DNA from: an uncultured Lachnospiraceae bacterium
GTDB lineage: Bacteria > Bacillota > Clostridia > Lachnospirales > Lachnospiraceae
Reading direction: 5' to 3'
Length of the DNA: 64,000 nucleotides
Assembly: GCA_944383765.1 (NCBI GenBank)
Contig: CALWQT010000005.1
Span: 62,001 to 126,000, forward strand
In this document: piece after piece, positions 18,813 to 27,638 of the stretch
Layout of the letters: each line of letters begins with the position of its first letter
Position numbering within the stretch: position 1 is the stretch's first letter
The notes under the pieces: model-generated
What the model saw: only the letters and a program-made list of their open reading frames with translations
Database searches by the model: none
What the model was told of the DNA's origin: nothing
Position numbers and translations under genes: made by a program

Positions 18813-19448
18813 CTATTTACCAGATTTTACAGTTTCTTTGATTGTTACTAAAGACTTCTTCGGTCCTGGTACAGCACCTTTTACAAGGATCAGGTTGTTT
18901 TCCGCATCAACCTTAACCACTACAAGGTTCTGAACCGTAACTTTTACATGTCCCATATGACCAGGCATTCCTTTGCCCTTAAATACCTTGCTCGGATCGG
19001 AACAAGCGCCATTGGAACCTGCATGACGGTGGAACTTGGAACCATGGGCCATCGGTCCTCTGTGCTGTCCATGTCTCTTGATAGCGCCCTGGAACCCTTT
19101 ACCCTTGGAAATTGCAGTTGCGTCAATCTTATCGCCAGCTGCGAAAATATCTGCCTTGATCTCATCTTTTACAGAATACTCTTCTGCATTCTCAAACTTG
19201 AACTCTCTCACATATCTCTTGTAAGAAACTCCAGCTTTGTCAAAATGACCTTTCATAGGCTTGTTAACCAGTTTCTCTCTCTTGTCAACAAAACCAACCT
19301 GTACTGCTTTGTAACCGTCATTCTCCTCGGTCTTAACCTGTGTTACAACACAAGGACCTGCCTGAAGAACCGTTACCGGAACAAGCACGCCTTCATCGTT
19401 GAAGATCTGTGTCATTCCGACTTTTGTCGCTAAAATCGCTTTCTTCAT
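18813..19448 (-). CDS. rplC: 50S ribosomal protein L3
   Basis: 211 residues, starting [16 protein letters not shown] (ATG 19448, with GGAGG 7 nt upstream). The longer upstream frame is rejected. [17 protein letters not shown] and the C-terminal [12 protein letters not shown] are diagnostic. The 141-nt gap between rpsJ and rplC contains a small GAACGC/GCGTTC hairpin. Confidence 0.96.
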   Translation of the reverse strand: MKKAILATKVGMTQIFNDEGVLVPVTVLQAGPCVVTQVKTEENDGYKAVQVGFVDKREKLVNKPMKGHFDKAGVSYKRYVREFKFENAEEYSVKDEIKADIFAAGDKIDATAISKGKGFQGAIKRHGQHRGPMAHGSKFHRHAGSNGACSDPSKVFKGKGMPGHMGHVKVTVQNLVVVKVDAENNLILVKGAVPGPKKSLVTIKETVKSGK

Positions 19449-19589
19449 TGTTTGACCTCCTGTTTCTTTTCTACAGCGGAACGCATTTGCGTTCATCCTA
19501 GAACAGTCCAGAAATCTATCTAAACCCTTCAGGATTTTGCCTTACTTCTTATATTAAAACAAAATTTGCTTCACCTTTACCGGTTCTGC

Positions 19590-19901
19590 TTATTTCATTT
19601 TAATGTTGATATAAACGCCTGCCGGCATTTCCAGTCTGGACAGTGCATCTACCGTCTTCTGGCTTGGTGTGATGATGTCGATCAGTCTCTTGTGAGTTCT
19701 CTGCTCGAACTGTTCTCTGGAATCTTTGTACTTGTGAGTAGCTCTCAGAATGGTAACTACTTCCTTCTTAGTTGGTAACGGCACCGGTCCGCTCACCTGT
19801 GAACCTGTTTTCTTTACCGTCTCGATGATTTTTGCAGCAGACTGATCAACCAGCTGATGATCGTATGCCTTCAATGTGATTCTCATTACTTGACTTGCCA
19901 T
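19590..19901 (-). CDS. rpsJ: 30S ribosomal protein S10
   Basis: 103 residues, including [18 protein letters not shown] and the GPVPLPTKK loop. S10 is also the transcription factor NusE in antitermination. It is the first gene of the S10-spc supercluster. AAGGAGG lies 12 nt before the ATG, and a roughly 225-nt structured leader precedes it. Confidence 0.97.
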   Translation of the reverse strand: MASQVMRITLKAYDHQLVDQSAAKIIETVKKTGSQVSGPVPLPTKKEVVTILRATHKYKDSREQFEQRTHKRLIDIITPSQKTVDALSRLEMPAGVYINIKMK

Positions 19902-20127
19902 AAAAAAAGTCGCCTCCTTTTCGCACTTTTGCAGTACGACAAGCGGTGACTGTACACGTTTCCGTGTGTATCGCGTTGATTACACACATATGGCCTGCTT
20001 TTGCAGAACTTAGAAATCTCAATTTGTACAGTGACTTGTCGCCAGTTTCCTAACTTGACATTCGCTCCACGGAACACCTGCCATTTCCAGGCAGCAACCT
20101 CACGCTTCACAGCTATCATGCCACAGC
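19902..20127 (-). promoter_or_regulatory. Structured leader of the S10 operon (candidate autoregulatory RNA)
   Basis: The long untranslated leader can fold. A GNRA-capped hairpin, ACACG-GAAA-CGTGT, covers 19954-19967. A CTGC-AAAA-GCAG hairpin lies at 19995-20006. A long-range helix pairs 20025-20031 with 19950-19956 and 20035-20041 with 19937-19943. The long-range helix and the GNRA hairpin share 19954-19956 and so are alternatives. Leaders that bind L4 or another product control S10 operons in other bacteria; function here is inferred. Confidence 0.55.
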
Positions 20128-20133
20128 TTTGTT

Positions 20134-20162
20134 AGTTTATCATATTTCCCAGGTGATTGCAA
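20134..20162 (-). promoter_or_regulatory. Promoter of the S10-spc ribosomal supercluster
   Basis: Minus-strand TTGCAA (20157-20162) and TAAACT (20134-20139) are separated by 17 nt. A TG dinucleotide one base before the -10 makes it an extended -10 promoter. Confidence 0.75.
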
Positions 20163-20230
20163 GCACTTTTTTTACGGTTTTTCCCGTATTTACAGGCTTT
20201 TCATTGTGCATTTTTTCTCCATTATACGGC

Positions 20231-20260
20231 AAAAGCAGATTTCCGAAGAAATCTGCTTTT
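20231..20260 (-). terminator. Intrinsic terminator after the superoxide reductase gene
   Basis: A perfect 13-bp stem (20231-20243 with 20248-20260) is capped by a TTCG tetraloop on the minus strand and bordered by A/T runs. It lies 18 nt after the stop at 20279. Confidence 0.9.
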
Positions 20261-20278
20261 CTGCCTTTCCTTTTATCG

Positions 20279-20656
20279 TCATTCCAGTTCTTTTTTCCAC
20301 AATCCATGGAGATTGCAGTATTCAAATGCCGCTTTCGGCTCTTCTCCCTCAGCCAGGGCAAATACCGCTTCCGGTTTATCTCCAGGTTTCAGATATTTGA
20401 TCTGACTTCCCTGTGTGGTTTCCAAGGCAATAAAAACAATGTAATGGGCTTCCATCATGGGATGTTCCACAGCTCCCACTTTTACGGTCACCCGGTTTCC
20501 TTCCCGCTCCACAACCGGCACATGCTTTTCCATTGCTCCATCCGTAGTACCCGGTACCAGTTCCGTCATAGGCTTTCCGCAACACACTACCGGGACACCG
20601 CTGGATTGTAAATGGGTGATAATGTTTTTACAGGTTTCACAGATAAAAAATTTCAT
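20279..20656 (-). CDS. dfx: Superoxide reductase (two-iron desulfoferrodoxin)
   Basis: 125 residues. It reduces superoxide to hydrogen peroxide without making oxygen, as in anaerobes. The N-terminal desulforedoxin-like centre I has C6, C9, C25 and C26. The catalytic centre II has H45, H65, H71, C114 and H117, plus E43 near the active iron (EKHVPV, EHPM, AHYI, CNLHGLW). All key residues are present. It has its own promoter (20708-20736) and terminator, so it is monocistronic and lies between the ribosomal cluster and a wall-protein gene. Confidence 0.96.
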   Translation of the reverse strand: MKFFICETCKNIITHLQSSGVPVVCCGKPMTELVPGTTDGAMEKHVPVVEREGNRVTVKVGAVEHPMMEAHYIVFIALETTQGSQIKYLKPGDKPEAVFALAEGEEPKAAFEYCNLHGLWKKELE

Positions 20657-20707
20657 ATGACTCCCCCTCTTATCAAATCAGCACTGCTGTTTCTGTTACA
20701 TGTTTTT

Positions 20708-20736
20708 ATTATACCTCTGTTTTCCAACAAATCCAA
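20708..20736 (-). promoter_or_regulatory. Promoter for the superoxide reductase gene
   Basis: Minus-strand TTGGAT (20731-20736) and TATAAT (20708-20713) are separated by 17 nt. The -35 lies within 20 nt of the upstream gene's stop, and I see no separate terminator between the two genes. Confidence 0.7.
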
Positions 20737-20747
20737 CTACTTTATTC

Positions 20748-22127
20748 TCAGTAATACACCGGCTCTATCGGATTTTCATAATGGCCTTTGCCAACCGCCT
20801 CATCATCAACCTCTGTCAGGATCCCGCTGCTGTTGGTCTTGTATTTCGTACCATCTGCATTCTTTACTGTGGTAGATTTCATTACCTTTCCACTGGAAGA
20901 TACCACATAATTATCATAAGAATCCGTTCCGGCAGGAATGGACACCACATCATATTTCATACCGCTGTCCAGCTTCTGCAGTTTCCCTTTATAATAGAGA
21001 TACCCATTGCGGACCCCTATCACGCCCTGTCCATTTTCCAGGAAATAGAATTCGGTAACTGTACCGTCTCCCTCTTCCAGGCGGGTCTTTCCTTTTGTCA
21101 TCATGCAGTCAGCCCGGTTACTGCCGAATGCATAGGAAGTATAGTCTTCGGAACTTCCTTTATACACTTTCTGAAGTCCATAAACCGGATTTCCCATCTC
21201 ATTAAACAGATAGCTCTCACCATCTATTTTGATAATATCACTGGTGGTTGCCTCTCCCTTTGCAGGTCCTACCTGAGGAGTGCCGTCTTTTGAAAAATAG
21301 AACCACTCTACTTCTCCTTCATAACCGGAAAGGTCATCCGGCGGATAAAGAGCAATCCAGCCTTTTTTTGCCCTTCCATCCGGCCCAAAATATTTGTAAT
21401 CATTGATACTCTCCGGTCTGCTGTTCTCACCTTTCATATTTACCCAGCCGGTCTGCATCTCTCCATCGCTGTCAAAGCAATAATAATCGTCTCCGATCTT
21501 GTGGGTTGCACATTCTCCCGCTGTTGTATCCGGAACATATTTTTTTCCGTTGGCAGAAAAATAAAACCAGACCGTATCATCATCATCCGCATCGCCAGGG
21601 CTCACTTTACCGTCATCATAGTCTTCCTCATCCGGAGGAATGAGTTTCTGCCACCCTGTCTTCATGGCTCCGCTGGCATCACAGTAATACATATCATCGT
21701 CTACCCAGCCAGTCTGCATGACCCCATTGCTGTCAAAATAGTACCAGTTCCCATCTATTTTCTTCCACTGGTCATCCGTAACCTTTCCTGAACTGCCAAA
21801 ATAATACCAGAGATATCCATTGACAGCCTCTTCATCATCACTGGCAATCCGAAGCCACTTATTCGCGATCATCAGACCGTTTTCATCCAAATAATAAACA
21901 TCATCTACCCACTCATTGACTGCCATCTGACCATTTCCATTCAGATAACGCCACTGGTCATCGGCGCCTTTTTTCCATTCGTCCCGCACCAGCTGCCCCT
22001 GGGAATCATAATATACCCACACATTATTCTGTTTACTCCAGCCCTCTGCAGCCAAAGATGTCATCGTCCCAGCGCCTAACACCAAAGCCACAGCCAGAGC
22101 AGCTGTTGTAAGCCCTTTATTTTTCAT
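20748..22127 (-). CDS. Secreted protein built almost wholly of cell-wall-binding repeats
   Basis: About 459 residues. A signal peptide (MKNKGLTTAALAVALVLGAG, cleaved near LAAEG) is followed by at least nine aromatic repeats (W.YYDS.G....DEWK, W(F)YYF...G...TGW) spanning most of the protein, with no recognisable catalytic domain. It probably coats the cell wall through teichoic-acid or other glycan binding. The start is the ATG at 22127 after GGAGGG; the longer frame upstream lacks a site. It resembles the protein at 49770-51089 in length and repeat order, so the two are likely paralogues. The promoter is at 22199-22227. Confidence 0.85.
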   Translation of the reverse strand: MKNKGLTTAALAVALVLGAGTMTSLAAEGWSKQNNVWVYYDSQGQLVRDEWKKGADDQWRYLNGNGQMAVNEWVDDVYYLDENGLMIANKWLRIASDDEEAVNGYLWYYFGSSGKVTDDQWKKIDGNWYYFDSNGVMQTGWVDDDMYYCDASGAMKTGWQKLIPPDEEDYDDGKVSPGDADDDDTVWFYFSANGKKYVPDTTAGECATHKIGDDYYCFDSDGEMQTGWVNMKGENSRPESINDYKYFGPDGRAKKGWIALYPPDDLSGYEGEVEWFYFSKDGTPQVGPAKGEATTSDIIKIDGESYLFNEMGNPVYGLQKVYKGSSEDYTSYAFGSNRADCMMTKGKTRLEEGDGTVTEFYFLENGQGVIGVRNGYLYYKGKLQKLDSGMKYDVVSIPAGTDSYDNYVVSSSGKVMKSTTVKNADGTKYKTNSSGILTEVDDEAVGKGHYENPIEPVYY

Positions 22128-22198
22128 ACGGTTGTCCCTCCATCTATCCCATACCGGTCCATTTCCCGCTCTGCTTTCATCATGATCGTCTAGTTTAC

Positions 22199-22236
22199 AT
22201 TCTAACAATTTATACCAAAATATTCAACCAATATTC
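22199..22236 (-). promoter_or_regulatory. Promoter with 11-bp direct repeats for the wall-repeat protein
   Basis: Minus-strand TTGAAT (22222-22227) and TAGAAT (22199-22204) are separated by 17 nt. AATATTC occurs at 22219-22225 and again at 22230-22236 on the plus strand, 11 nt apart and covering the -35, as expected for an OmpR/PhoB-type regulator. The region is AT-rich, so chance is possible. Confidence 0.55.
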
Positions 22237-22258
22237 TCTGCAAATATCTTTCGATTTC

Positions 22259-22287
22259 TTTACAATTTTTCTTTTTTCCGCTATACT
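22259..22287 (+). promoter_or_regulatory. Promoter for the methyltransferase gene
   Basis: TTTACA (22259-22264) and TATACT (22282-22287) are separated by 17 nt, 38 nt before the ATG at 22325. It is divergent from the promoter at 22199-22227. Confidence 0.75.
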
Positions 22288-22324
22288 ACTTGTACTTGAT
22301 TGGCAGGGAAACGGAGAGAAAATT

Positions 22325-23191
22325 ATGTGGATTGCAAATGGCTGGAAAGATTATGAAGTAATTGACTGTTCAAAAGGAGAAAAGCTGGAACGCTGGGGAA
22401 ACTATCTGCTGGTCCGTCCCGACCCCCAGGTCATCTGGGATACTCCAAAAAAGAATAAAGGCTGGAGGCAGAAAAACGGACATTACCACAGAAGCGTAAA
22501 AGGAGGCGGAGAATGGGAATTTTTTCATCTCCCGGAGCAATGGACGATTCAGTACAAAGGGCTCACGTTTAACCTGAAGCCCTTCAGTTTTAAACATACC
22601 GGTCTGTTCCCGGAACAGGCTGCCAACTGGGACTGGTTTGGTGAAAAGATCCGTCAGGCAGGGCGCCCCGTAAAAGTACTGAACCTGTTCGCTTATACCG
22701 GGGGCGCTACCCTGGCAGCTGCCCAGGCAGGAGCTTCTGTGACTCATGTGGACGCCTCCAAGGGAATGGTTACATGGGCAAAAGAAAATGCCCGCTCCTC
22801 AGGTCTGGAAGATGCACCTATCCGTTGGATCGTAGATGATTGTGTAAAATTTGTGGAACGGGAAATCCGCCGGGGTAATCATTATGATGCTATCATTATG
22901 GATCCCCCCTCTTATGGCAGAGGTCCCAAAGGAGAAATCTGGAAAATTGAAGATGCCATTCACCCGCTGGTGAAACTGTGCACACAGCTTTTATCGGACC
23001 ATCCTCTGTTCTTCCTGATCAACTCCTATACCACCGGACTGGCGCCTGCCGTCCTCACTTATCTGATCGGCACCGAACTTCTGCCCGGACATGGGGGCAC
23101 TGTCCATTCCGAAGAAATCGGCCTTCCTGTTACAGAATCCGGCCTGGTACTCCCCTGTGGAGCCTCCGGACGATGGGAAGCGGATTCCTGA
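22325..23191 (+). CDS. Class I SAM-dependent methyltransferase, RlmI/RlmK-like
   Basis: 288 residues. The Rossmann methyltransferase core has motif I VLNLFAYTGGATLAAAQAGA near residues 120-140, the acidic VDASKGMVTWAKENA and the catalytic-site motif DPPSYGRG near 198-205. That DPPSYG form is seen in the RlmI/RlmK/Sun group of rRNA methyltransferases, so an RNA base is the likely target. There is no PUA domain at the N-terminus, unlike RlmI, so the exact substrate cannot be assigned. It has its own promoter and terminator. Confidence 0.85.
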   Translation: MWIANGWKDYEVIDCSKGEKLERWGNYLLVRPDPQVIWDTPKKNKGWRQKNGHYHRSVKGGGEWEFFHLPEQWTIQYKGLTFNLKPFSFKHTGLFPEQAANWDWFGEKIRQAGRPVKVLNLFAYTGGATLAAAQAGASVTHVDASKGMVTWAKENARSSGLEDAPIRWIVDDCVKFVEREIRRGNHYDAIIMDPPSYGRGPKGEIWKIEDAIHPLVKLCTQLLSDHPLFFLINSYTTGLAPAVLTYLIGTELLPGHGGTVHSEEIGLPVTESGLVLPCGASGRWEADS

Positions 23192-23200
23192 CAGCAACGC

Positions 23201-23249
23201 AAAAGGACATCAGCCTGACGCAGCTGCGTCTGCTCTGATGTCCTTTTTT
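23201..23249 (+). terminator. Intrinsic terminator after the methyltransferase (bidirectional)
   Basis: A 9-13-bp stem (23201-23213 with 23235-23247) is followed by T6. The long loop itself contains the palindrome GACGCAGCTGCGTC. On the minus strand the same element lies just after the HAD gene stop at 23257 and can serve that gene too. Confidence 0.85.
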
Positions 23250-23256
23250 CATTTCC

Positions 23257-23877
23257 TCAAGCACGGATTCCCCCACGTTTCAGCGCCTCTCTGAGATTGG
23301 CAATATTTTCATCTCTATGGCAGAACCCTTTCATGCCACAGGCTGCCGCCCCTTCTATGTTGATCGGCTGATCATCTATAAAGAAGCACTCTTCCCTTTT
23401 CAGCCCAAATTTTTCAAACAGCCTCTCATAAATCTCTTTCTGCGGTTTTAACAGTTTCTCTTCTGCAGAAAACAGAATCCCGTCAAAACACTCTGCCGCT
23501 GGAAGGTAATCCTGATAACAGGTTCTCAGACGCAACGGCGCATTGGAGCAAAGATAGATTCCATATCCGGTATCTTTCAGGTCTTTTACCAGAGTATCCG
23601 CCTCCTTTATCGTCCACATACAGAATTCATGCCAATGATGATAACATTCTTCTGCCAGCTGTTTTTCTTGCTCCGATTCCAGATGGCTCTTCATTCTCCG
23701 CAGCCCTTCTTCTTCCGATATCACTCCCATATCCAACAGTACCCATTCCTGAGAATAAAACACAGCAGCCCTGACTCTCCTGTAACTTTCTCCGTCTTCC
23801 ATAAACTGCCGGCATACCCGGTTTTCATCATATCCCACCAGCACTTTTCCCATATCAAATACTATGTTTTTTATCAT
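23257..23877 (-). CDS. HAD-superfamily hydrolase (YihX-like)
   Basis: 206 residues. HAD motif I is FDMGKVL near residue 7, motif II CSNAP near 113, the motif III lysine in LKPQKEIYERL, and motif IV FFIDDQPINIEGA near 169-181. The FD-x-G-x-VL form without the second Asp-Gly-Thr is that of the YihX/sugar-phosphatase type. A small phosphorylated metabolite is the likely substrate; it cannot be named. AGGAGGG precedes the ATG. It lies downstream of the yajC terminator, so it is probably its own unit. Confidence 0.85.
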   Translation of the reverse strand: MIKNIVFDMGKVLVGYDENRVCRQFMEDGESYRRVRAAVFYSQEWVLLDMGVISEEEGLRRMKSHLESEQEKQLAEECYHHWHEFCMWTIKEADTLVKDLKDTGYGIYLCSNAPLRLRTCYQDYLPAAECFDGILFSAEEKLLKPQKEIYERLFEKFGLKREECFFIDDQPINIEGAAACGMKGFCHRDENIANLREALKRGGIRA

Positions 23878-23929
23878 AATGCCCTCCTGTGCAGCCGTTT
23901 CCTTTCTCCTTCTGTAAATTAAAAATAAG

Positions 23930-23963
23930 TAAAAGCCGTTTCCCTACACGGAAAACGGCTTTC
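23930..23963 (-). terminator. Intrinsic terminator at the end of the scfA-yajC operon
   Basis: An 11-12-bp stem around AAGCCGTTTCC and GGAAAACGGCTT has a short loop, and the minus strand continues TTTACTTATTTTT. It lies about 20 nt after the yajC stop. Confidence 0.85.
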
Positions 23964-23981
23964 TGCCAACGTCGGACCGCT

Positions 23982-24257
23982 TTACGCTTCCGGCTTCTCT
24001 ACCTGAACGATTGCTTCCTTCTGCATCGGAATACGGCAGTTCTTATTGTTGCCAAATTCAACGATAACAGTGTCGTCTGTCATATCGATGATAACGCCAT
24101 AAAAGCCGCTGGTGGTCAGAACACTATCACCTACAGCAATGCTTGCCATCAATTCTGCTCTTTTTTTCTTTTCCTTGTTCTGCGGTCTGATGATCATAAA
24201 GTACATCAATGCGCCAAAAAAGACAATGTACCCGATCAGAATTCCTGTACTACCCAT
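23982..24257 (-). CDS. yajC: Preprotein translocase accessory subunit YajC
   Basis: 91 residues. One N-terminal membrane helix (IGYIVFFGALMYFMIIRPQNKEKKKR) ends in the family signature RPQNK, followed by a small soluble domain (VGDSVLTTSGFYGVI). It associates with SecDF and YidC to assist export. Its place behind secDF and tgt fits. Confidence 0.96.
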   Translation of the reverse strand: MGSTGILIGYIVFFGALMYFMIIRPQNKEKKKRAELMASIAVGDSVLTTSGFYGVIIDMTDDTVIVEFGNNKNCRIPMQKEAIVQVEKPEA

Positions 24258-24311
24258 TTTCAGTTTTCCTCCTTGTTCGCGGTCTGCGCCTTGCCCGGAC
24301 CGCTATGCTTT

Positions 24312-25448
24312 TTACTGTCCTCTCGTCATACCTTCCAGTTTCTGGCGTTTGTAATCGGCATAACGGTGGTTTTCGATTGCATCGCGAATCTCTTCCATCA
24401 TTTTATTATAAAAATACAAATTATGCAAGACACATAATCTCATACCCAGCATTTCTTTTGCCTTCAGCAGATGCCTGATGTAAGCTCTGCTGTATGAACG
24501 GCAGGCAGGACACTGGCACCCCTCTTCAATTGGCCTGGGATCCAGTTCATACTTGGCGTTGAACAGGTTCAGCTTTCCATGGTTGGTATACACATGTCCA
24601 TGGCGTCCGTTCCGCGACGGATAAACGCAGTCAAAAAAGTCTATCCCCCGGTCCACCGCTTCCAGGATATTGGCAGGAGTACCTACCCCCATAAGATAGG
24701 TGGGTTTATTTTCTGGAAGATGGGGAACGACTTCATCCAGGATATGATACATCTCCTCGTGAGTCTCTCCCACTGCCAGGCCTCCCACTGCATATCCGTC
24801 CAGATCCATTTCCGATATCTGTCTGGCGTGCTCAATCCGGATATCAGGGAAAATCCCGCCCTGGTTGATACCAAACAGCAGCTGATGGGGATTTACCGTA
24901 TCCGGCAGGCTATTCAGCCTGGCCATCTCTTCCTTGCATCTGGCCAGCCATCTGGTGGTCCTGGCCACTGATTTTTCCACATATTTTCTTTCTGCCAGAG
25001 CAGGAATACACTCATCAAATGCCATGGCAATGGTAGAGCCCAGGTTGGATTGGATCTGCATGCTTTCTTCCGGTCCCATAAATATCTTATGGCCGTCAAT
25101 ATGGGAATTAAAATAAACCCCTTCTTCTTTGATCTTACGCAGTCCTGTAAGAGAGAACACCTGAAAACCACCGGAATCCGTCAGGATAGGTCTGTCCCAG
25201 TTCATAAATTTATGAAGCCCGCCAAATTCCTTGATCAATTTATCGCCGGTACGCACATGAAGGTGATAGGTATTGGAAAGTTCTACCTGAGTACCGATTC
25301 CCCTCAGGTCATCTGTGGAGACAGCGCCCTTGATGGCCCCTACCGTTCCCACATTCATGAAAACCGGCGTCTGGATCTTTCCATGTACCGTAGTCATCTC
25401 TGCTCTTTTTGCACGGCCGTCTTTGGCAATTACTTTATATTCCATCAT
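24312..25448 (-). CDS. tgt: tRNA-guanine transglycosylase
   Basis: 378 residues. It exchanges guanine-34 of tRNAs with GUN anticodons for preQ1 on the way to queuosine. The catalytic aspartates are in LTDSGGFQVFSL (near residue 90) and DFFDCVYPSRNGRHG (near 263). The C-terminal zinc site is CQCPAC plus a later Cys/His pair (around 300-330). Its start overlaps the secDF stop by 4 nt. Confidence 0.97.
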   Translation of the reverse strand: MMEYKVIAKDGRAKRAEMTTVHGKIQTPVFMNVGTVGAIKGAVSTDDLRGIGTQVELSNTYHLHVRTGDKLIKEFGGLHKFMNWDRPILTDSGGFQVFSLTGLRKIKEEGVYFNSHIDGHKIFMGPEESMQIQSNLGSTIAMAFDECIPALAERKYVEKSVARTTRWLARCKEEMARLNSLPDTVNPHQLLFGINQGGIFPDIRIEHARQISEMDLDGYAVGGLAVGETHEEMYHILDEVVPHLPENKPTYLMGVGTPANILEAVDRGIDFFDCVYPSRNGRHGHVYTNHGKLNLFNAKYELDPRPIEEGCQCPACRSYSRAYIRHLLKAKEMLGMRLCVLHNLYFYNKMMEEIRDAIENHRYADYKRQKLEGMTRGQ

Positions 25449-27616
25449 GCTTTCTTACCCTGTTTTTTCATCTGTTTTTCTTCCTGGCGGGCCTTCGCCA
25501 CAGCCTTATCATGCTTAACTGTCATAATATACCACAATGCGCCTGTAATGCACACAGAAGAATAGGTACCGCACACAATACCCACCATCAGCGGAAGTGC
25601 AAACTCACGGATCGTGGAAACTCCCAGAATATACAGCACAAATACCATGATAAATGTGGTAAGGGAGGTGTTGATACTTCTTGTGAATGTCTGAGTAATA
25701 CTCTGGTTCACCAGATCTGCCAGATCCTGATTTGCCGGGCGGTTTGCCAGGTTTTCACGGATACGGTCAAAAATAACAATGGTTGCATTGATCGAGTAAC
25801 CTACAATTGTCAGCATACAGGCAATGAAGGTAGAACCTACCGACCATTTCAGCACAGAATAGAATGCAGCCACCACTGCCACATCGTGAACCAGGGCCAG
25901 TACGGCACTGGCTGCAAAACGGATATTCTTAAACCGGAACCAGATGTACAGCAGTATGCAGATTGTGGCGATGATCACTGCCACCATAGCATCCTGTTTC
26001 ATTTCCTGGCTGATGGCGCCGGAAATACTTTCCGCCGTAATCTTCTCCTGGTCTACGCCAAAGCTGTCAGCCAGAGCCTGGTTCAGTTCCTGTCTCTCCT
26101 CTACGGAAAGCGTTCTGTTCTTAATGATAACCTCTGTGGTACCTTCTACTTTCTGAGTCTGAACATCCGCATCCCCTGTCACACCTTCTACCACAGGTAC
26201 CACCTGAGTAGAAATATCCTGCAGGCTCATATCCTCATTGAATGTTACATTCGTGGATGTACCACCCTTGAATTCCATGCTGTAATTAAAAGCACCCTTT
26301 CCAGATGCAGCTCCCATACCCATGGAAACCAGGCCCACACCGATCACGATCAGAGAAAGAACAAAGCAGAGATTTCTCTTTCCAAGGAAATTGATATTTT
26401 TCTTTTCTTTTTTAATACCATACATTTTCGGGCTCTGGAACCCAAGCCGGAATAGGCTTCTGAGGATAAACCGGGTTACAAACAAGGCTGTAAACATGGA
26501 AAGCACAATACCGATTCCCAGCGTCATGGCAAATCCTTTTACCGTACCGGAACCTCTCCAGAACAGTACCAGCGCCGCGATCAGCGTTGTCACATTACCA
26601 TCCACGATAGCAGAAAGGGCTTTCGCAAAACCGGTCTTAATAGCGGATTCCACGGTTTTTCCCTTACCGATTTCCTCTTTGATACGGGTAAAAATGATCA
26701 CATTGGCATCTACCGCCATACCGATAGAAAGAATAATACCTGCCACTCCCGGAAGGGTAAGTGTTACTTCAAAAGCAACCAGAAGCAGCACGATCAGGCC
26801 TACATACAAAGCCAGAGCCAGGGAAGCTGCCAGACCCGGAACCAAATATACAACGATCATAAATATCGCTACTACGGCAAAACCGATAGCACCGGCCTGA
26901 AGACTTGTCCGGATTGCTTCCTCACCCAATTTTGCTCCTACCACATTGGAACGCAATTCGGTAAGTTCCACAGACAGGGAACCGATTCGGATGGTGGAAG
27001 CCAGATCTTCCGCCTCTTCATAACTTCCTATTCCATCAATGGTACACTGTCCCTGGGTAATTGCTTCCTGAACCACAGGAGCAGAAACCACAGAATTATC
27101 ATAAACAATAGCAATCTGCTGTCCTACCATGGCAGCTGTCGCCTCTGCAAATGCCGCTTTTCCTTCATCAGTAAACGTCAGAGAAACTACATATTCTTTA
27201 CTTCCGTTTTGGTCCACAACACCAGCCTGGGCACTGCTTACCTGATCACCGGTAAGAATCACATTGCCCTCCATGTCAGTGAACTTCAAAGAACCTGGTT
27301 TACCCAGTTCTTCCAGGACTGCATTGGCATCTGATACTCCAGGAATATCAATATTGATCCGGTCACTGCCTTCACGGTAAACATCAGCCTCTGTCTGCCC
27401 GTAACTGTCTACCCTTTTTCTAAGCTTATTGACGGTATCGTCCATCTGCTCGTCCGTAACCTCACCCACTGCCTGATAGGTAATCGACACACCGCCTGCC
27501 AGGTCCAGTCCCAGCTTCACATCATCTGCTGCATCATAGCCAAAATATCCGAACACGGCGATCATGGCAATGGCAAACAGTATGCCTAAAATCCCCTTTC
27601 CTCTGTTACTCTTCAT
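25445..27616 (-). CDS. secDF: Protein translocase SecDF fusion
   Basis: 723 residues in which SecD and SecF are fused. The SecD half starts with one membrane helix and the LGLDLAGG motif, followed by the periplasmic P1 domain and five helices (to about residue 395). The SecF half has FKGGTS near residue 448 and its own membrane block to the end. It uses the proton-motive force to pull exported proteins through the Sec channel. It is co-transcribed with scfB upstream (22-nt gap) and overlaps tgt. Confidence 0.96.
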   Translation of the reverse strand: MKSNRGKGILGILFAIAMIAVFGYFGYDAADDVKLGLDLAGGVSITYQAVGEVTDEQMDDTVNKLRKRVDSYGQTEADVYREGSDRINIDIPGVSDANAVLEELGKPGSLKFTDMEGNVILTGDQVSSAQAGVVDQNGSKEYVVSLTFTDEGKAAFAEATAAMVGQQIAIVYDNSVVSAPVVQEAITQGQCTIDGIGSYEEAEDLASTIRIGSLSVELTELRSNVVGAKLGEEAIRTSLQAGAIGFAVVAIFMIVVYLVPGLAASLALALYVGLIVLLLVAFEVTLTLPGVAGIILSIGMAVDANVIIFTRIKEEIGKGKTVESAIKTGFAKALSAIVDGNVTTLIAALVLFWRGSGTVKGFAMTLGIGIVLSMFTALFVTRFILRSLFRLGFQSPKMYGIKKEKKNINFLGKRNLCFVLSLIVIGVGLVSMGMGAASGKGAFNYSMEFKGGTSTNVTFNEDMSLQDISTQVVPVVEGVTGDADVQTQKVEGTTEVIIKNRTLSVEERQELNQALADSFGVDQEKITAESISGAISQEMKQDAMVAVIIATICILLYIWFRFKNIRFAASAVLALVHDVAVVAAFYSVLKWSVGSTFIACMLTIVGYSINATIVIFDRIRENLANRPANQDLADLVNQSITQTFTRSINTSLTTFIMVFVLYILGVSTIREFALPLMVGIVCGTYSSVCITGALWYIMTVKHDKAVAKARQEEKQMKKQGKKA

Positions 27617-27638
27617 AACTTATCTCCTTTGGTCATTT

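Noticed and set aside
20102..20278. A gene between rpsJ and the superoxide reductase
   Set aside because: The interval is fully accounted for by the rpsJ promoter and the reductase terminator; remaining frames are short and without a ribosome-binding site.
22325..23191. The class I methyltransferase considered as a DISARM or restriction methylase
   Set aside because: It has the DPPSYG form of rRNA-type enzymes, has its own promoter and is 34 kb from the island.
25409..26455. A 348-residue plus-strand frame rich in His and Cys opposite secDF
   Set aside because: It mirrors membrane-helix codons of SecDF on the other strand; no ribosome-binding site or family features.
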